From the NCBI RefSeq assembly GCF_001439735.1, contig NZ_JYLN01000002.1:310001-374000 (forward strand): a DNA stretch of 64,000 nucleotides, written 5' to 3'. Of this stretch, positions 44,234 to 57,527 are shown piece by piece (the stretch's first letter is position 1; each line of letters starts with the position of its first letter). Below the pieces are notes generated by a model. That model worked only from the letters and a program-made list of their open reading frames with translations, ran no database searches and was not told the origin of the DNA. Made by a program: the position numbers and the translations under genes. Source of the DNA: Pseudomonas paralactis. Lineage in GTDB: Bacteria > Pseudomonadota > Gammaproteobacteria > Pseudomonadales > Pseudomonadaceae.

Positions 44234-44704
44234 TCAGGCCCGCCCGATCGGTGCGAATTTGGCCTGGGTGTGTTCAGCCAACACCGCCGCTGGCAATTCA
44301 ACTTCCAATCCTCTTCTGCCCGCGCTGACAAAAATCGTTGCAAAGGGTTGCGCCGTTTCATCGATAAACGTGCGCAGCCGCTTCTTCTGCCCCAGTGGGC
44401 TGATGCCGCCCAAAAGATAGCCAGTGGACCGCTGCGCTGCCGCCGGGTCCGCCATTTCGACCTTTTTTACGCCGGCGGCATGGGCCAGCGCCTTCAAGTC
44501 CAGACTTCCGACGACCGGCACCACGGCCACCAACAATTCGCCCTTCTCGCTACTCGCCAAGAGCGTCTTGAACACCTGCGCCGGGTCGAGGCCCAATTTC
44601 TCCGCAGCTTCCAGACCATATGACGCCGCCTTGGGGTCATGTTCATAACTGTGAATGCGATGTTCGGCGCGAACTTTTTTCAACAAATCCAGTGCGGGCG
44701 TCAT
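44234..44704 (-). CDS. ybaK: Cys-tRNA(Pro)/Cys-tRNA(Cys) deacylase YbaK
   Basis: 156 residues. YbaK/EbsC-type editing domain with [20 protein letters not shown], the conserved Lys and the [16 protein letters not shown] motif. Hydrolyses mischarged Cys-tRNAPro in trans. Monocistronic by context. Confidence 0.93.
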   Translation of the reverse strand: MTPALDLLKKVRAEHRIHSYEHDPKAASYGLEAAEKLGLDPAQVFKTLLASSEKGELLVAVVPVVGSLDLKALAHAAGVKKVEMADPAAAQRSTGYLLGGISPLGQKKRLRTFIDETAQPFATIFVSAGRRGLEVELPAAVLAEHTQAKFAPIGRA

Positions 44705-44828
44705 GGCGTCTCCGGCAGGGAAATCAGGTGCCCAATTCTAGGCCAAGCGCCGGCAAAACGCTCTAGTTCAAGCGCTGCTGGCCCAGAGCTCCGGTATACA
44801 GGGCGTGATCATTCATCAGACCAATAGT

Positions 44829-44856
44829 TCGAAAGTGACCAATGGTTCACTTTCGA
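44829..44856. promoter_or_regulatory. Perfect inverted repeat upstream of glpF (candidate GlpR operator)
   Basis: TCGAAAGTGA, 8-bp spacer, TCACTTTCGA: ten matched base pairs per arm, 176 bp before the glpF ATG. It is the only strong palindrome in the 327-bp gap between ybaK and glpF. Binding by GlpR, encoded two genes downstream, is inference. Confidence 0.6.
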
Positions 44857-45008
44857 CCTTTGACAGCGGTCATTCTTGTCTATATTTTTTCGTTTCCGAA
44901 TACTGTAGGAATAGTCCATCAGTGCTCCAGCAGTAAGCCGCGGCTAAGGATGGGGATCCTCGTCACGGTGAAAATCGCGCAACCGCCCGTTGAGGCAGTG
45001 CGCCAGAC

Positions 45009-45019
45009 AAGAACAACAA
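45009..45019 (+). promoter_or_regulatory. A-rich Crc/Hfq-type motif before glpF start
   Basis: AAGAACAACAA fits the AANAANAA pattern bound by Hfq-Crc for catabolite repression in Pseudomonas. It sits directly upstream of the GAGG ribosome site of glpF, the usual place for such motifs. Confidence 0.55.
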
Positions 45020-45031
45020 CTGAGGTTTTCC

Positions 45032-45886
45032 ATGACAACTGCTCTTCAACAGCCTTCACTTTCGAGCCAATGCATGGCCGAGTTCCTGGGCACTGCGCTG
45101 CTGATTTTCTTCGGTACCGGCTGCGTCGCTGCGCTCAAGGTCGCGGGTGCGAGCTTTGGCTTATGGGAAATCAGCATCATCTGGGGGGTCGGCGTCAGCA
45201 TGGCGATCTACCTGAGTGCCGGTATTTCCGGGGCTCACCTCAACCCGGCGGTGAGTATCGCCCTGTGCCTTTTTGCCGATTTCGAAAAGCGCAAACTGCC
45301 CTTCTATATTCTCGCCCAGGTCGCTGGCGCATTCTGCTCCGCCGCCCTGGTGTACACCCTCTACAGCAATCTGTTTTTCGATTACGAACAAACCCACCAG
45401 ATGGTCCGCGGCTCCCAAGCCAGCCTGGAACTGGCGTCGGTGTTCTCCACCTACCCTCATGCACTGCTGAGCACGGCCCAGGCATTCCTGGTAGAAATGG
45501 TCATCACCGCGATTTTGATGGGCGTGATCATGGCCCTCACCGACGACAACAACGGCCTGCCTCGCGGCCCGCTGGCCCCGCTGCTGATCGGCTTGTTGAT
45601 CGCGGTGATTGGTAGCGCGATGGGCCCGCTGACCGGCTTTGCGATGAACCCGGCGCGGGACTTCGGGCCCAAGCTGATGACCTTTTTTGCCGGTTGGGGT
45701 GAAATGGCCTTTACTGGCGGTCGCGATATTCCTTACTTCCTGGTACCGATTTTCGCCCCGATTGTCGGTGCCTGCCTCGGTGCTGCCGCCTATCGCGGGC
45801 TGATCGCCCGCCACCTGCCGAGCGCAACACCTGCTATAGCTGAAACACCTGACACGGCTGTCGACGGCAAGACTCGTATTTCCTGA
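45032..45886 (+). CDS. glpF: Glycerol uptake facilitator (aquaglyceroporin)
   Basis: 284 residues from ATG 45032 with GAGG upstream. Six membrane spans and both aquaporin NPA boxes: GAHLNPAVSIAL (near 70) and FAMNPARDFGPKL (near 205); the Arg and Asp after the second NPA are the glycerol selectivity type. Passive glycerol channel in the inner membrane. Followed by glpK 75 bp downstream. Confidence 0.96.
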   Translation: MTTALQQPSLSSQCMAEFLGTALLIFFGTGCVAALKVAGASFGLWEISIIWGVGVSMAIYLSAGISGAHLNPAVSIALCLFADFEKRKLPFYILAQVAGAFCSAALVYTLYSNLFFDYEQTHQMVRGSQASLELASVFSTYPHALLSTAQAFLVEMVITAILMGVIMALTDDNNGLPRGPLAPLLIGLLIAVIGSAMGPLTGFAMNPARDFGPKLMTFFAGWGEMAFTGGRDIPYFLVPIFAPIVGACLGAAAYRGLIARHLPSATPAIAETPDTAVDGKTRIS

Positions 45887-47467
<1,581 letters not shown>

Positions 47468-47562
47468 GCCAAGCGCCGGTTTCCCTTGAGGTTGTAACTG
47501 GCAGGGAGCGGATTCCTGCGTCATCATGGGCCACTTTTGTATGGCAGCCCAAAGGACGCCCC

Positions 47563-48318
47563 ATGAATCTGCCTCCCCGCCAACAACAAATCCTCGAACT
47601 GGTCCGCGAACGCGGGTACGTCAGTATCGAGGAAATGGCGCAGCTATTCGTTGTCACCCCGCAAACCATCCGCCGCGATATCAACCAACTGGCGGATGCC
47701 AACCTGTTGCGCCGCTACCACGGCGGCGCGGCCTATGACTCCAGTGTCGAGAACACCGCGTACGCCATGCGGGCCGATCAGATGCGTGACGAGAAGCAAC
47801 GCATCGGTGAAGCCATCGCTGCGCAGATTCCCGATCATGCCTCGCTGTTCATCAACATCGGCACCACCACCGAATCCATCGCCCGTGCGCTGCTCAATCA
47901 CAACCACCTGAAAATCATCACCAACAACCTCAACGTCGCCACCATGCTCAGTGCCAAGGACGACTTCGATGTGTTGCTGACCGGCGGCAACGTGCGCCGC
48001 GATGGCGGCGTGGTGGGCCAGGCCAGTGTCGATTTCATCAATCAGTTCAAGGTCGACTTTGCCCTGGTGGGTATCAGCGGGATCGACGAGGACGGCAGCC
48101 TGCTGGACTTCGATTACCAGGAAGTGCGGGTTTCCCAGGCCATCATCGCCAATGCGCGGCAGGTGATTTTGGCGGCGGACTCCAGCAAATTCGGGCGCAA
48201 TGCCATGATTCGCCTGGGGCCGATCAGCCTGGTGGACTGCCTGGTGACTGACCAGCAGCCGGTTCCGGCGTTGGTGCAAGTGCTGAATGAGCACAAGGTG
48301 CGGCTGGAAGTCGTTTAG
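47563..48318 (+). CDS. glpR: Glycerol-3-phosphate regulon repressor (DeoR family)
   Basis: 251 residues from ATG 47563 behind AAGGA. N-terminal DeoR HTH ([20 protein letters not shown]) and C-terminal sugar-phosphate sensor domain ([35 protein letters not shown]). Released by glycerol-3-phosphate. It sits between glpK and glpD and should control both sides. Confidence 0.95.
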   Translation: MNLPPRQQQILELVRERGYVSIEEMAQLFVVTPQTIRRDINQLADANLLRRYHGGAAYDSSVENTAYAMRADQMRDEKQRIGEAIAAQIPDHASLFINIGTTTESIARALLNHNHLKIITNNLNVATMLSAKDDFDVLLTGGNVRRDGGVVGQASVDFINQFKVDFALVGISGIDEDGSLLDFDYQEVRVSQAIIANARQVILAADSSKFGRNAMIRLGPISLVDCLVTDQQPVPALVQVLNEHKVRLEVV

Positions 48319-48330
48319 CGCCTGTTCAGG

Positions 48331-48407
48331 CGTCATCGCGGGCAAGCCCGACTCCCACAGTTTGAAATGCGATCAAATGTGGGAGCCGGGCTTGCCCGCG
48401 ATGACGG
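48331..48407. repeat. REPIN between glpR and glpD
   Basis: CATCGCGGGCAAGCCCGACTC (first copy, 48334) and TGTGGGAGCCGGGCTTGCCC (second, 48379) are inverted copies with a short loop. Follows the glpR stop by about 13 bp. Confidence 0.88.
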
Positions 48408-48520
48408 CCTCACTAACACCCATACATTCACCTTTGTTCATAATTCTTCCTTTCTCCGCCCTTCGATGAGTTTTTTCAATCGAAGTCAGCTGGCTGTGCC
48501 CGCATTTATCAGCTACCATT

Positions 48521-48546
48521 TTCGCAAATGAACATTAATGTTCGAA
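48521..48546. promoter_or_regulatory. Palindrome upstream of glpD (candidate GlpR operator)
   Basis: The perfect 14-bp palindrome GAACATTAATGTTC (48530-48543) is flanked by TTCG and CGAA. AATGTTCG is the half-site form known for E. coli GlpR. It is 35 bp before the glpD ATG. Confidence 0.62.
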
Positions 48547-48577
48547 TTCCAAGACGAAAAGATCGCGAGGCTAGCCG

Positions 48578-50116
48578 ATGAACCCTTCCACCTTGCCTGC
48601 TCCACCGCTTGCCGAAGTCTATGACGTTGCCGTAATTGGTGGCGGGATCAACGGCGTCGGCATTGCAGCAGACGCAGCCGGTCGCGGGTTGTCGGTATTC
48701 CTTTGTGAAAAGGATGACTTGGCCAGCCACACTTCTTCGGCCAGCAGCAAGCTGATCCACGGTGGCCTGCGTTACCTGGAGCATTACGAATTCCGTCTGG
48801 TGCGTGAAGCATTGGCCGAACGCGAAGTTCTGCTGGCCAAGGCACCGCACATCGTCAAGCAAATGCGCTTCGTACTGCCGCACCGCCCGCACCTGCGCCC
48901 GGCCTGGATGATTCGTGCTGGTCTGTTCCTTTATGACCACTTGGGCAAGCGCGAAAAGCTCGCGGGTTCCAAAAGCCTTAAGTTCGGCGCCGACAGCCCG
49001 CTCAAAAGCGAAATCACCAAAGGCTTTGAATACTCCGACTGCTGGGTCGACGATGCCCGCCTGGTGGTACTCAACGCCATGGCTGCCCGTGAGAAAGGCG
49101 CGCACATCCACACCCAGACCCGTTGCGTCAGCGCCAAGCGCAGCAACGGTATGTGGGAAATGAACATGGAACGTGCCGACGGCAGCCTGTTCTCGATCCG
49201 CGCCCGCGCCCTGGTGAATGCCGCCGGCCCATGGGTGGCCAAATTCATCCGCGATGACCTGAAGCTGGATTCACCGTACGGCATTCGTCTGATCCAGGGC
49301 AGCCACCTGATCGTGCCGAGACTGTACGAGGGTGCTCACGCGCATATTCTGCAAAACGAAGACCAACGCATCGTCTTCACCATTCCGTACCTGAACCACC
49401 TGACCATCATCGGCACCACCGACCGCGAATACACCGGCGATCCGGCAAAAGTCGCGATTACCGAAGGTGAAACCGACTACATGCTCAAGGTGGTCAACGC
49501 ACACTTCAAGAGACAGCTGAGCCGCGACGATATTGTCCACACCTACTCCGGCGTGCGCCCACTGTGCAATGACGAGTCGGACAACCCGTCGGCAATTACA
49601 CGGGACTACACCCTGTCGCTGTCCGGCGGCACCGGCGAAGCGCCGATCCTGTCGGTATTCGGCGGCAAGCTGACCACCTATCGCAAGCTGGCCGAATCGG
49701 CCATGGCCCAACTGGCGCCGTACTTTACCCAGATGCGCCCAAGCTGGACCGCCACCGCAAGCCTGCCCGGCGGCGAAGACATGAGCACGCCTGAAGCGCT
49801 GGCCGAAGCCATCCGCAACAAGTTCGACTGGGTGCCGAGCGAGATCGCCCGCCGCTGGTCCACCACGTATGGCAGCCGCACCTGGCGCCTGCTTGAAGGC
49901 GTGCAGTCGCTGGCCGACCTCGGTGATCACCTGGGCGGCGGCCTGTATACCCGCGAAGTCGACTACCTGTGCGCCGAGGAATGGGTGACCCAACCGCAGG
50001 ACGTGCTGTGGCGCCGCACCAAGCTCGGCCTGTTCACCACACCGCAGGAGCAGGAAAACCTGCAGCATTACCTGTCCAAGGTCGAGCAGAGCCGCAGCAA
50101 GATCGAAGCCGCCTGA
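48578..50116 (+). CDS. glpD: Aerobic glycerol-3-phosphate dehydrogenase
   Basis: 512 residues. FAD-binding Rossmann motif DVAVIGGGINGVGIAADAAG near residue 13, GlpD signature SSKLIHGGLRYLEHYEF, and the C-terminal helical domain. Membrane-associated enzyme feeding electrons to quinone. Completes the glpFKRD set; the facing glpM seen next to glpD in P. aeruginosa lies 7 kb away here. Confidence 0.97.
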   Translation: MNPSTLPAPPLAEVYDVAVIGGGINGVGIAADAAGRGLSVFLCEKDDLASHTSSASSKLIHGGLRYLEHYEFRLVREALAEREVLLAKAPHIVKQMRFVLPHRPHLRPAWMIRAGLFLYDHLGKREKLAGSKSLKFGADSPLKSEITKGFEYSDCWVDDARLVVLNAMAAREKGAHIHTQTRCVSAKRSNGMWEMNMERADGSLFSIRARALVNAAGPWVAKFIRDDLKLDSPYGIRLIQGSHLIVPRLYEGAHAHILQNEDQRIVFTIPYLNHLTIIGTTDREYTGDPAKVAITEGETDYMLKVVNAHFKRQLSRDDIVHTYSGVRPLCNDESDNPSAITRDYTLSLSGGTGEAPILSVFGGKLTTYRKLAESAMAQLAPYFTQMRPSWTATASLPGGEDMSTPEALAEAIRNKFDWVPSEIARRWSTTYGSRTWRLLEGVQSLADLGDHLGGGLYTREVDYLCAEEWVTQPQDVLWRRTKLGLFTTPQEQENLQHYLSKVEQSRSKIEAA

Positions 50117-50125
50117 CCGCCCTAC

Positions 50126-50223
50126 TGTAGGAGCGAGCTTGCTCGCGAAAAACCTGAGAGCGCCGCGTTTATCCAGCATAAACGCGGCGTTTTTGCGTTT
50201 TTGGCGAGCAAGCACGCGCCTAC
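50126..50223. repeat. REPIN enclosing the glpD terminator
   Basis: TGTAGGAGCGAGCTTGCTCG at 50126 and a diverged inverse copy GGCGAGCAAGCACGCGCC ending at 50223. Between them CGCCGCGTTTAT-CCAGC-ATAAACGCGGCG-TTTTT (50161-50194) is a perfect 12-bp intrinsic terminator for glpD. Confidence 0.88.
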
Positions 50224-50229
50224 GGACTA

Positions 50230-50274
50230 TTCGGTTTTCCGAACACGTCCCTCTGCTCTATTCGGTTTGCCGGA
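50230..50274. promoter_or_regulatory. Two AauR-type binding sites upstream of aatJ
   Basis: TTCGGTTTTCCGAA (50230-50243) matches the AauR palindrome TTCGG-N4-CCGAA perfectly; TTCGGTTTGCCGGA (50261-50274) matches with one change. Site starts are 31 bp apart, about three helical turns, and 75-120 bp upstream of the -24/-12 promoter, the usual enhancer position for a sigma54 activator. Confidence 0.8.
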
Positions 50275-50350
50275 TCGAAGACTGAAAATATCGCCGAAAC
50301 AAAAAATTAATTTCTATATAAATCATGCGCTTAACCTTTTATTTTCGGTA

Positions 50351-50366
50351 TGGCACGACTCATGCT
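50351..50366 (+). promoter_or_regulatory. Sigma54 promoter of aatJQMP
   Basis: TGGCACGACTCATGCT carries GG and GC separated by 10 bases, the -24/-12 form. It lies 114 bp upstream of the aatJ ATG and downstream of the AauR sites. An A-rich AAAAAAAACAAA run just before the aatJ ribosome site (50452-50463) may add Crc/Hfq control. Confidence 0.8.
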
Positions 50367-50479
50367 CTACACTCTTTGACGATTACCTGAGGCGCCTTAG
50401 GAGCCGTCACGGGCATTCGCTGTACAAGAGAGCCGTTCAAGCTGGCTTCATAAAAAAAACAAATGTCGAGGAAGTATTG

Positions 50480-51406
50480 ATGCGCATCGTTCCCCATATC
50501 CTGGGCGCAGCTATCGCTGCTGCTCTGATCAGCACTCCAGTTTTCGCCGCAGAACTCACCGGCACGCTGAAGAAAATCAACGACTCCGGCACCATCACTC
50601 TCGCTCACCGCGACAGCTCTATTCCGTTTTCCTACATTGCGGATGGTTCGGGCAAACCCGTGGGCTACTCCCACGACATTCAGTTGGCCGTCGTTGAACA
50701 ACTGAAAAAAGACCTGAACAAACCCGACCTGAAAGCCAAGTACAACCTGGTGACCTCGCAAACCCGTATCCCGTTGATCCAGAACGGCACCGCGGACCTG
50801 GAATGCGGTTCCACCACCAATAACGCCGAACGCGCCCAGCAGGTCGACTTCACCGTCAACATCTTCGAAATCGGCACCCGTCTGCTGGTCAAGAAAGACA
50901 AGGAAGGCAAGCCGTCCTACGCTGACTTTGCCGACCTCAAAGGCAAAAACGTCGTGACCACCGCCGGCACCACGTCCGAGCGCATCATCAAAGCGATGAA
51001 CGCCGACAAGCAGATGGGCATGAACGTTATCTCCGCCAAAGACCACGGCGAATCCTTCCAGATGCTCGAAAGCGGCCGTGCCGTTGCGTTCATGATGGAC
51101 GACGCGCTGCTGGCCGGCGAAGAAGCCAAGGCCAAGAAGCCGGACGACTGGGTTATCACCGGTACTCCGCAGTCCTTCGAAGCCTATGCGTGCATGGTTC
51201 GCAAAGGCGACCCGGACTTCAAGAAAGCCGTGGATGACGCCATTGTCGCCCTGTACAAGTCCGGCGAGATCAACAAGATCTACGCCAAATGGTTCGAAAG
51301 CCCGATCCCACCGAAAGGCCTGAACCTGAACTTCCCGATGAGCGACAAGGTCAAGGAGCTGATCGCTAACCCAAGCGACAAACCAGCGCCAGAAGTAAAA
51401 ATCTGA
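50480..51406 (+). CDS. aatJ: Glutamate/aspartate ABC transporter substrate-binding protein
   Basis: 308 residues from ATG 50480 behind GAGGAA; the open frame upstream is not used. Signal peptide MRIVPHILGAAIAAALISTP with cleavage near VFA-AEL. SBP family 3 body with GTITLAHRDSSIPFSYIADG and the GTTSERIIKAMNADKQ region. Periplasmic binder of Asp/Glu feeding AatQMP. Regulatory sites upstream match AauR-sigma54 control. Confidence 0.95.
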   Translation: MRIVPHILGAAIAAALISTPVFAAELTGTLKKINDSGTITLAHRDSSIPFSYIADGSGKPVGYSHDIQLAVVEQLKKDLNKPDLKAKYNLVTSQTRIPLIQNGTADLECGSTTNNAERAQQVDFTVNIFEIGTRLLVKKDKEGKPSYADFADLKGKNVVTTAGTTSERIIKAMNADKQMGMNVISAKDHGESFQMLESGRAVAFMMDDALLAGEEAKAKKPDDWVITGTPQSFEAYACMVRKGDPDFKKAVDDAIVALYKSGEINKIYAKWFESPIPPKGLNLNFPMSDKVKELIANPSDKPAPEVKI

Positions 51407-51599
51407 TACCTGACTAAGCTTATCTCCTGAGGGAGCCAACCTCCCTCAGGCGTCTGTAATTACCTGCTGGCTTTAACTTGGAACACTCGACCTGGCGGTT
51501 TTCGAGCCGATCGCGTGTGCCTGGCATTCATTGTCAGGCGGGAAAGGATCTTCCCCAAGCGGGTGCTTGTACATCGATCGATTTCGAGGGGAGACCCTA

Positions 51600-52346
51600 A
51601 TGAATTACAACTGGGACTGGGGCGTATTCTTCAAGTCCACCGGCGTGGGCAGCGAGACTTATCTCGACTGGTACCTCTCCGGGCTGGGCTGGACCATCGC
51701 CATCGCCATCGTGGCATGGATTATCGCCTTGCTGCTGGGCTCCATTCTGGGGGTCATGCGCACGGTGCCAAACCGCCTCGTGTCGGGCATTGCGACCTGC
51801 TACGTGGAACTGTTTCGTAACGTGCCGCTGCTGGTTCAGCTGTTCATCTGGTACTTCCTGGTACCGGACATGCTGCCGCAAAACCTGCAGGACTGGTACA
51901 AACAAGACCTGAACCCGACCACCTCGGCCTACCTGAGCGTCGTGGTGTGCCTGGGCCTGTTTACCGCCGCCCGTGTGTGTGAGCAAGTACGTACAGGCAT
52001 TCAGGCGCTGCCACGCGGCCAGGAATCCGCCGCCCGCGCCATGGGCTTCAAGCTGCCGCAGATCTATTGGAACGTGCTGCTGCCCCAGGCGTATCGCATC
52101 ATCATTCCACCGCTCACCTCCGAATTCCTCAACGTATTCAAGAACTCCTCCGTGGCGTCCTTGATCGGCTTGATGGAACTGCTGGCGCAAACCAAACAGA
52201 CCGCCGAGTTTTCGGCCAACCTGTTTGAAGCCTTCACCCTGGCCACGCTGATTTACTTCACCCTGAACATGAGCCTGATGCTGCTGATGCGCGTCGTGGA
52301 GAAGAAAGTCGCAGTGCCCGGCCTGATCTCTGTGGGGGGTAAATAA
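51600..52346 (+). CDS. aatQ: Glutamate/aspartate ABC transporter permease AatQ
   Basis: 248 residues from ATG 51600 behind GGGGAGA. HisMQ-type permease with the ELFRNVPLLVQLFIWYF motif and the cytoplasmic EAA loop (AARAMGFKLPQIYWNVLLPQ). Hydrophobic segments near residues 30-55, 75-95, 110-130 and 195-235. Overlaps aatM by one base (TAATG). Confidence 0.94.
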   Translation: MNYNWDWGVFFKSTGVGSETYLDWYLSGLGWTIAIAIVAWIIALLLGSILGVMRTVPNRLVSGIATCYVELFRNVPLLVQLFIWYFLVPDMLPQNLQDWYKQDLNPTTSAYLSVVVCLGLFTAARVCEQVRTGIQALPRGQESAARAMGFKLPQIYWNVLLPQAYRIIIPPLTSEFLNVFKNSSVASLIGLMELLAQTKQTAEFSANLFEAFTLATLIYFTLNMSLMLLMRVVEKKVAVPGLISVGGK

Positions 52347-53017
52347 TGGACTTCGATTTCAGCGGCATCATCCCCGCCATCCCGGGCCTATGGAACGGCA
52401 TGGTCATGACCTTGAAGCTGATGGTCATGGGTGTGGTCGGCGGCATCATCATCGGGACCATCCTGGCCCTGATGCGCTTGTCGTCCAATAAACTGCTGTC
52501 GCGTGTGGCCGGCGCCTATGTGAACTACTTCCGCTCGATCCCGCTGCTGCTGGTGATCACCTGGTTCTACCTGGCGGTGCCGTTCGTACTGCGCTGGATC
52601 ACCGGCGAAGACACGCCGATCGGTGCGTTCACCTCCTGCGTCGTGGCGTTCATGATGTTCGAGGCCGCGTACTTCTGCGAAATCGTGCGGGCCGGTGTGC
52701 AGTCGATTCCCAAGGGCCAGATGGCGGCGGCACAAGCCATGGGCATGACCTACGGCCAGACCATGCGCCTGATCATCCTGCCCCAGGCGTTCCGCAAGAT
52801 GACACCGTTGCTGCTGCAACAGTCGATCATCCTGTTCCAGGACACTTCCCTGGTCTACACCGTGGGCCTGGTGGACTTCCTCAACTCCGCCCGCTCCAAC
52901 GGCGACATCATCGGCCGCTCCAACGAGTTCCTGATCTTTGCCGGTGTCGTCTACTTCATCATCAGCTTTTCCGCCTCGCTGCTGGTCAAGCGTCTGCAAA
53001 AAAGGTTTGCCGTATGA
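52346..53017 (+). CDS. aatM: Glutamate/aspartate ABC transporter permease AatM
   Basis: 223 residues. Second HisMQ permease ([23 protein letters not shown] loop [20 protein letters not shown]). Pairs with AatQ in the inner membrane. Coupled to both neighbours: TAATG with aatQ and ATGA with aatP. Confidence 0.94.
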   Translation: MDFDFSGIIPAIPGLWNGMVMTLKLMVMGVVGGIIIGTILALMRLSSNKLLSRVAGAYVNYFRSIPLLLVITWFYLAVPFVLRWITGEDTPIGAFTSCVVAFMMFEAAYFCEIVRAGVQSIPKGQMAAAQAMGMTYGQTMRLIILPQAFRKMTPLLLQQSIILFQDTSLVYTVGLVDFLNSARSNGDIIGRSNEFLIFAGVVYFIISFSASLLVKRLQKRFAV

Positions 53018-53748
53018 TCTCTATCAAGAACATCAACAAGTGGTATGGCGACTTCCAGGTGCTGACCGATTGCAGCACCGAGGTTAAAAAAGGCGAAGTG
53101 ATCGTGGTGTGCGGGCCCTCCGGCTCGGGCAAATCCACCCTGATCAAGTGCGTCAACGCGCTGGAGCCGTTCCAGAAGGGCGACATCGTGGTCGATGGCA
53201 CCTCCATCGCCGACCCGAAGACCAACCTGCCGAAACTGCGCTCACGCGTGGGCATGGTGTTCCAGCACTTCGAACTGTTCCCGCACCTGACCATCACCGA
53301 AAACCTGACCATCGCGCAGATCAAGGTGCTGGGCCGCAGCAAGGAAGAAGCCACCAAGAAGGGCCTGCAACTGCTCGAACGCGTGGGCTTGTCGGCACAC
53401 GCCCACAAGCACCCTGGCCAGCTCTCCGGCGGCCAGCAACAACGTGTGGCGATTGCCCGCGCCCTGGCCATGGACCCGATCGTCATGCTGTTTGACGAAC
53501 CGACCTCGGCGCTGGACCCGGAAATGGTCAACGAAGTGCTCGACGTGATGGTGCAACTGGCCCACGAAGGCATGACCATGATGTGCGTGACCCACGAGAT
53601 GGGCTTTGCGCGCAAAGTGGCCGACCGTGTGATCTTCATGGACGCCGGCAAGATCATCGAAGACTGCCCGAAAGAAGAGTTCTTCGGCGACATCAGCGCA
53701 CGCTCCGAACGCGCGCAGCACTTCCTTGAGAAAATCCTGCAGCACTAA
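53014..53748 (+). CDS. aatP: Glutamate/aspartate ABC transporter ATP-binding protein AatP
   Basis: 244 residues. Walker [14 protein letters not shown], signature [15 protein letters not shown], Walker [16 protein letters not shown]-loop VTHEMGFA. Polar amino acid importer class (GlnQ/GltL). Last gene of aatJQMP; a REPIN separates it from the two-component genes. Confidence 0.96.
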   Translation: MISIKNINKWYGDFQVLTDCSTEVKKGEVIVVCGPSGSGKSTLIKCVNALEPFQKGDIVVDGTSIADPKTNLPKLRSRVGMVFQHFELFPHLTITENLTIAQIKVLGRSKEEATKKGLQLLERVGLSAHAHKHPGQLSGGQQQRVAIARALAMDPIVMLFDEPTSALDPEMVNEVLDVMVQLAHEGMTMMCVTHEMGFARKVADRVIFMDAGKIIEDCPKEEFFGDISARSERAQHFLEKILQH

Positions 53749-53766
53749 AAGCAACACCGTTCGTCC

Positions 53767-53887
53767 TGTAGGAGCCGGGCTTGTGTGGGAGCTGGCTTGC
53801 CTGCGATGGCATCGCCTCGGTGCAACTGTTACACCGAGGCGCCTGCATCGCGGGCAAGCCCGGCTCCCACACAAGCCCGCTCTTACA
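53767..53887. repeat. Nested REPIN between aatP and aauS
   Basis: Two REP heads in tandem (TGTAGGAGCCGGGCTTGTG at 53767 and TGTGGGAGCTGGCTTGCC at 53784) are answered by two inverse copies ending at 53887. The centre forms CGCCTCGGTG/CACCGAGGCG (53813-53841). It looks like one REPIN inserted in or fused to another. Confidence 0.85.
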
Positions 53888-53920
53888 CTGGCAAGCGGTA
53901 GCTGACCCAAGGCATCTGTG

Positions 53921-55818
53921 ATGAAATGCGACCCCAATCAATATCGCGCCGCGCCGCCATCACTTGCCGTGAAGCCTCGTCTGATACGCCAACTGTTCCT
54001 GCCGCCGCTGATCATCGCCCTGATGATCGGGCTGGGTTATATCGGCTTCTGGGTCAGCGAGTACTATGGCATCCGCACCCTCAGCGACAACGGCGAACGC
54101 CAGTTGGAGCTGCACGCCCGCACCGTCGAAAGTGAACTGAGCAAATACACCTACCTGCCCAGCCTGCTGGAGCTGGAGTCCAGCGTGTCGCAATTGCTGG
54201 CCGAGCCGAACCAGGAAACCCGCAAAACAGTCAATGACTACCTTGAAGGCCTGAACCGTCGCAGTCGCAGCCGAGCCATCTACGTGATGGACACCACCGG
54301 CCGCGTGCTGGCTACCAGTAACTGGCGCGATGCCGACAGTTACCAGGGTGAAGACCTGTCTTTTCGCGCCTATTTTCAGAATGCCGTACGTGGCCAGCCC
54401 GGCCGTTTCTACGGTATCGGCAGCACCAACGGCGAACCCGGCTATTACCTGGCCCATGGCCTGGAAGAGCACGGCAAGATCATCGGCGTCGCCGTGGTCA
54501 AAGTGCGCCTCGAAGCCCTTGAAGAGCGCTGGCAACGCGCCCGTCTTGAGGCATTCGTGAGCGACGAGAACGGCATCATCATTTTGTCCAGTGACCCGGC
54601 GCGTCGCCTCAAGGCTGTACGTCCGCTGAGCGATGACACCAAGGATCGCCTGGCTCACAGCCTGCAATATTACTGGGCAACGCTCAATGAACTGCAACCC
54701 CTGGCCCGCGAGCGCCTGAACGAAGGCACCGAGAAGCTGACCTTCCCGGCCAATTCGGAAGTGGTCAATGACCAGCACGCCGTCAGCTACCTGGCGCAAA
54801 CCCGACCGCTCAACGACACGCCGTGGAATTTCACCCTGCTTACCCCGCTCAATGACCTGCGCCGCGCCGCCATCAATCAGGGCATTCTGGTGGCCGTTGC
54901 CTTTGGCCTTGTGGCCTTCCTGCTGATTGCCTGGAACGAACGACGCAAGGTCATCGCCACCCGCCTCGCCGCCCGGGAAGCCTTGCAGGAAGCCAACAGC
55001 CAACTGGAGCGGCGGATCGCCGAACGCACCGCCGACCTGCGCGCCAGCAACGAACGGCTCAAGGGCCAGATTCGCGAACGGCGCCAGGCCGAAGAAACCC
55101 TGCGCCGCGCCCAGGACGAATTGGTGCAGGCCGGCAAACTCGCCGCCATCGGCCAGATGTCCACCAGCATCGCCCACGAGTTGAACCAGCCGCTGGCCGC
55201 GCTGCGCACCCTATCCGGCAACACCGTGCGCTTTCTTGAGCGCGGCGCCCTGGACACCGCCAGCACCAACCTCAAGACCATCAACGAACTGATCGACCGC
55301 ATGGGCCGTATCACCGCCAGCCTGCGCTCGTTCGCCCGGCGCGGCGATGACCAGGGCGAAGCCAGCCTGGGCAAGGCCGTGGACGCTGCGTTTCAGGTGC
55401 TGGGCGCGCGCCTGGACGGTTTGCCACTGACCTTGCACCGCGACTTCGCTCCCGCCCAGTTGCAGATTGATCAGACGCGCCTGGAACAGATCCTGGTCAA
55501 CCTGATCGGTAATGCGCTGGATGCGATGCAGGCGCAACCGGCGCCGCAATTGTGGCTGGAGGGCCAGAGTGCCGAGGGCAAATATCGTCTGCTGGTGCGC
55601 GACAATGGTCACGGCATCGACCCGGAGGCGCGCAAGCATTTGTTCGAACCCTTCTTCACCACCAAGCCCGGCGAACAAGGCCTTGGGCTGGGCCTGACGC
55701 TGTCCGCGAGCCTTGCGGCCGCGACCGGTGGCAGCCTGGCCGTGGAACACCCGGCCAATGGTGGTACTGCCTTTGTCCTGAACCTGCCGCTGGCGGGTTC
55801 TGAAAAAGTTGAGTCGAC

Positions 55819-55822
<4 letters not shown>
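53921..55822 (+). CDS. aauS: Sensor histidine kinase AauS (DctB-like)
   Basis: 633 residues from ATG 53921 (a GTG just upstream is possible). Membrane segments at about 25-45 and 317-338 enclose a periplasmic sensor domain (dCache/DctB type, SFRAYFQNAVRGQPGRFYGI). Cytoplasmic coiled coil (about 345-400), phospho-acceptor His in STSIAHELNQPLAALR (near 427) and HATPase motifs NLIGNALDAM, DNGHGIDPEARKHLFEPFFT. Senses acidic amino acids; partner is AauR, overlapped by ATGA. Confidence 0.9.
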
Positions 55823-57155
<1,333 letters not shown>

Positions 57156-57156
<1 letters not shown>

Positions 57157-57494
57157 TGGATCTGTTTTTGAAGGCCGCGCTCGGCGCGGCGGTGGTGCTG
57201 ATCCTGGCGGCACTGGCCAAGACCAAAAACTATTACATCGCAGGCTTGGTGCCGCTGTTTCCGACCTTCGCGCTGATCGCTCATTACATCGTCGGCAAAG
57301 GGCGAACGGTTGCGGATTTGAAGACCACCATCGTGTTCGGGATGTGGTCGATCATTCCGTACTTCGTGTACCTGGCGACCTTGTATGTGATGGTGGATCG
57401 GATGCGGTTGGAGGCATCGCTGGCAGTCGCCGCCGTGGCCTGGTTGATGGCTGCGACGGTGTTGGTCAGCGTGTGGGTACGCCTCCACACCTGA
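57156..57494 (+). CDS. glpM: GlpM family membrane protein
   Basis: 112 residues, four hydrophobic helices (about 3-22, 28-45, 58-78, 87-108). The sequence YYIAGLVPLFPTFALIAHYI is typical of GlpM, reported as linked to alginate production in P. aeruginosa. Starts inside the aauR stop (TGATG), so it is translated from the aauSR message. In P. aeruginosa it is beside glpD. Confidence 0.88.
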
Positions 57495-57527
57495 CGCAAC
57501 GCGGTTAAACAGGTGGGATCGCCCTTT

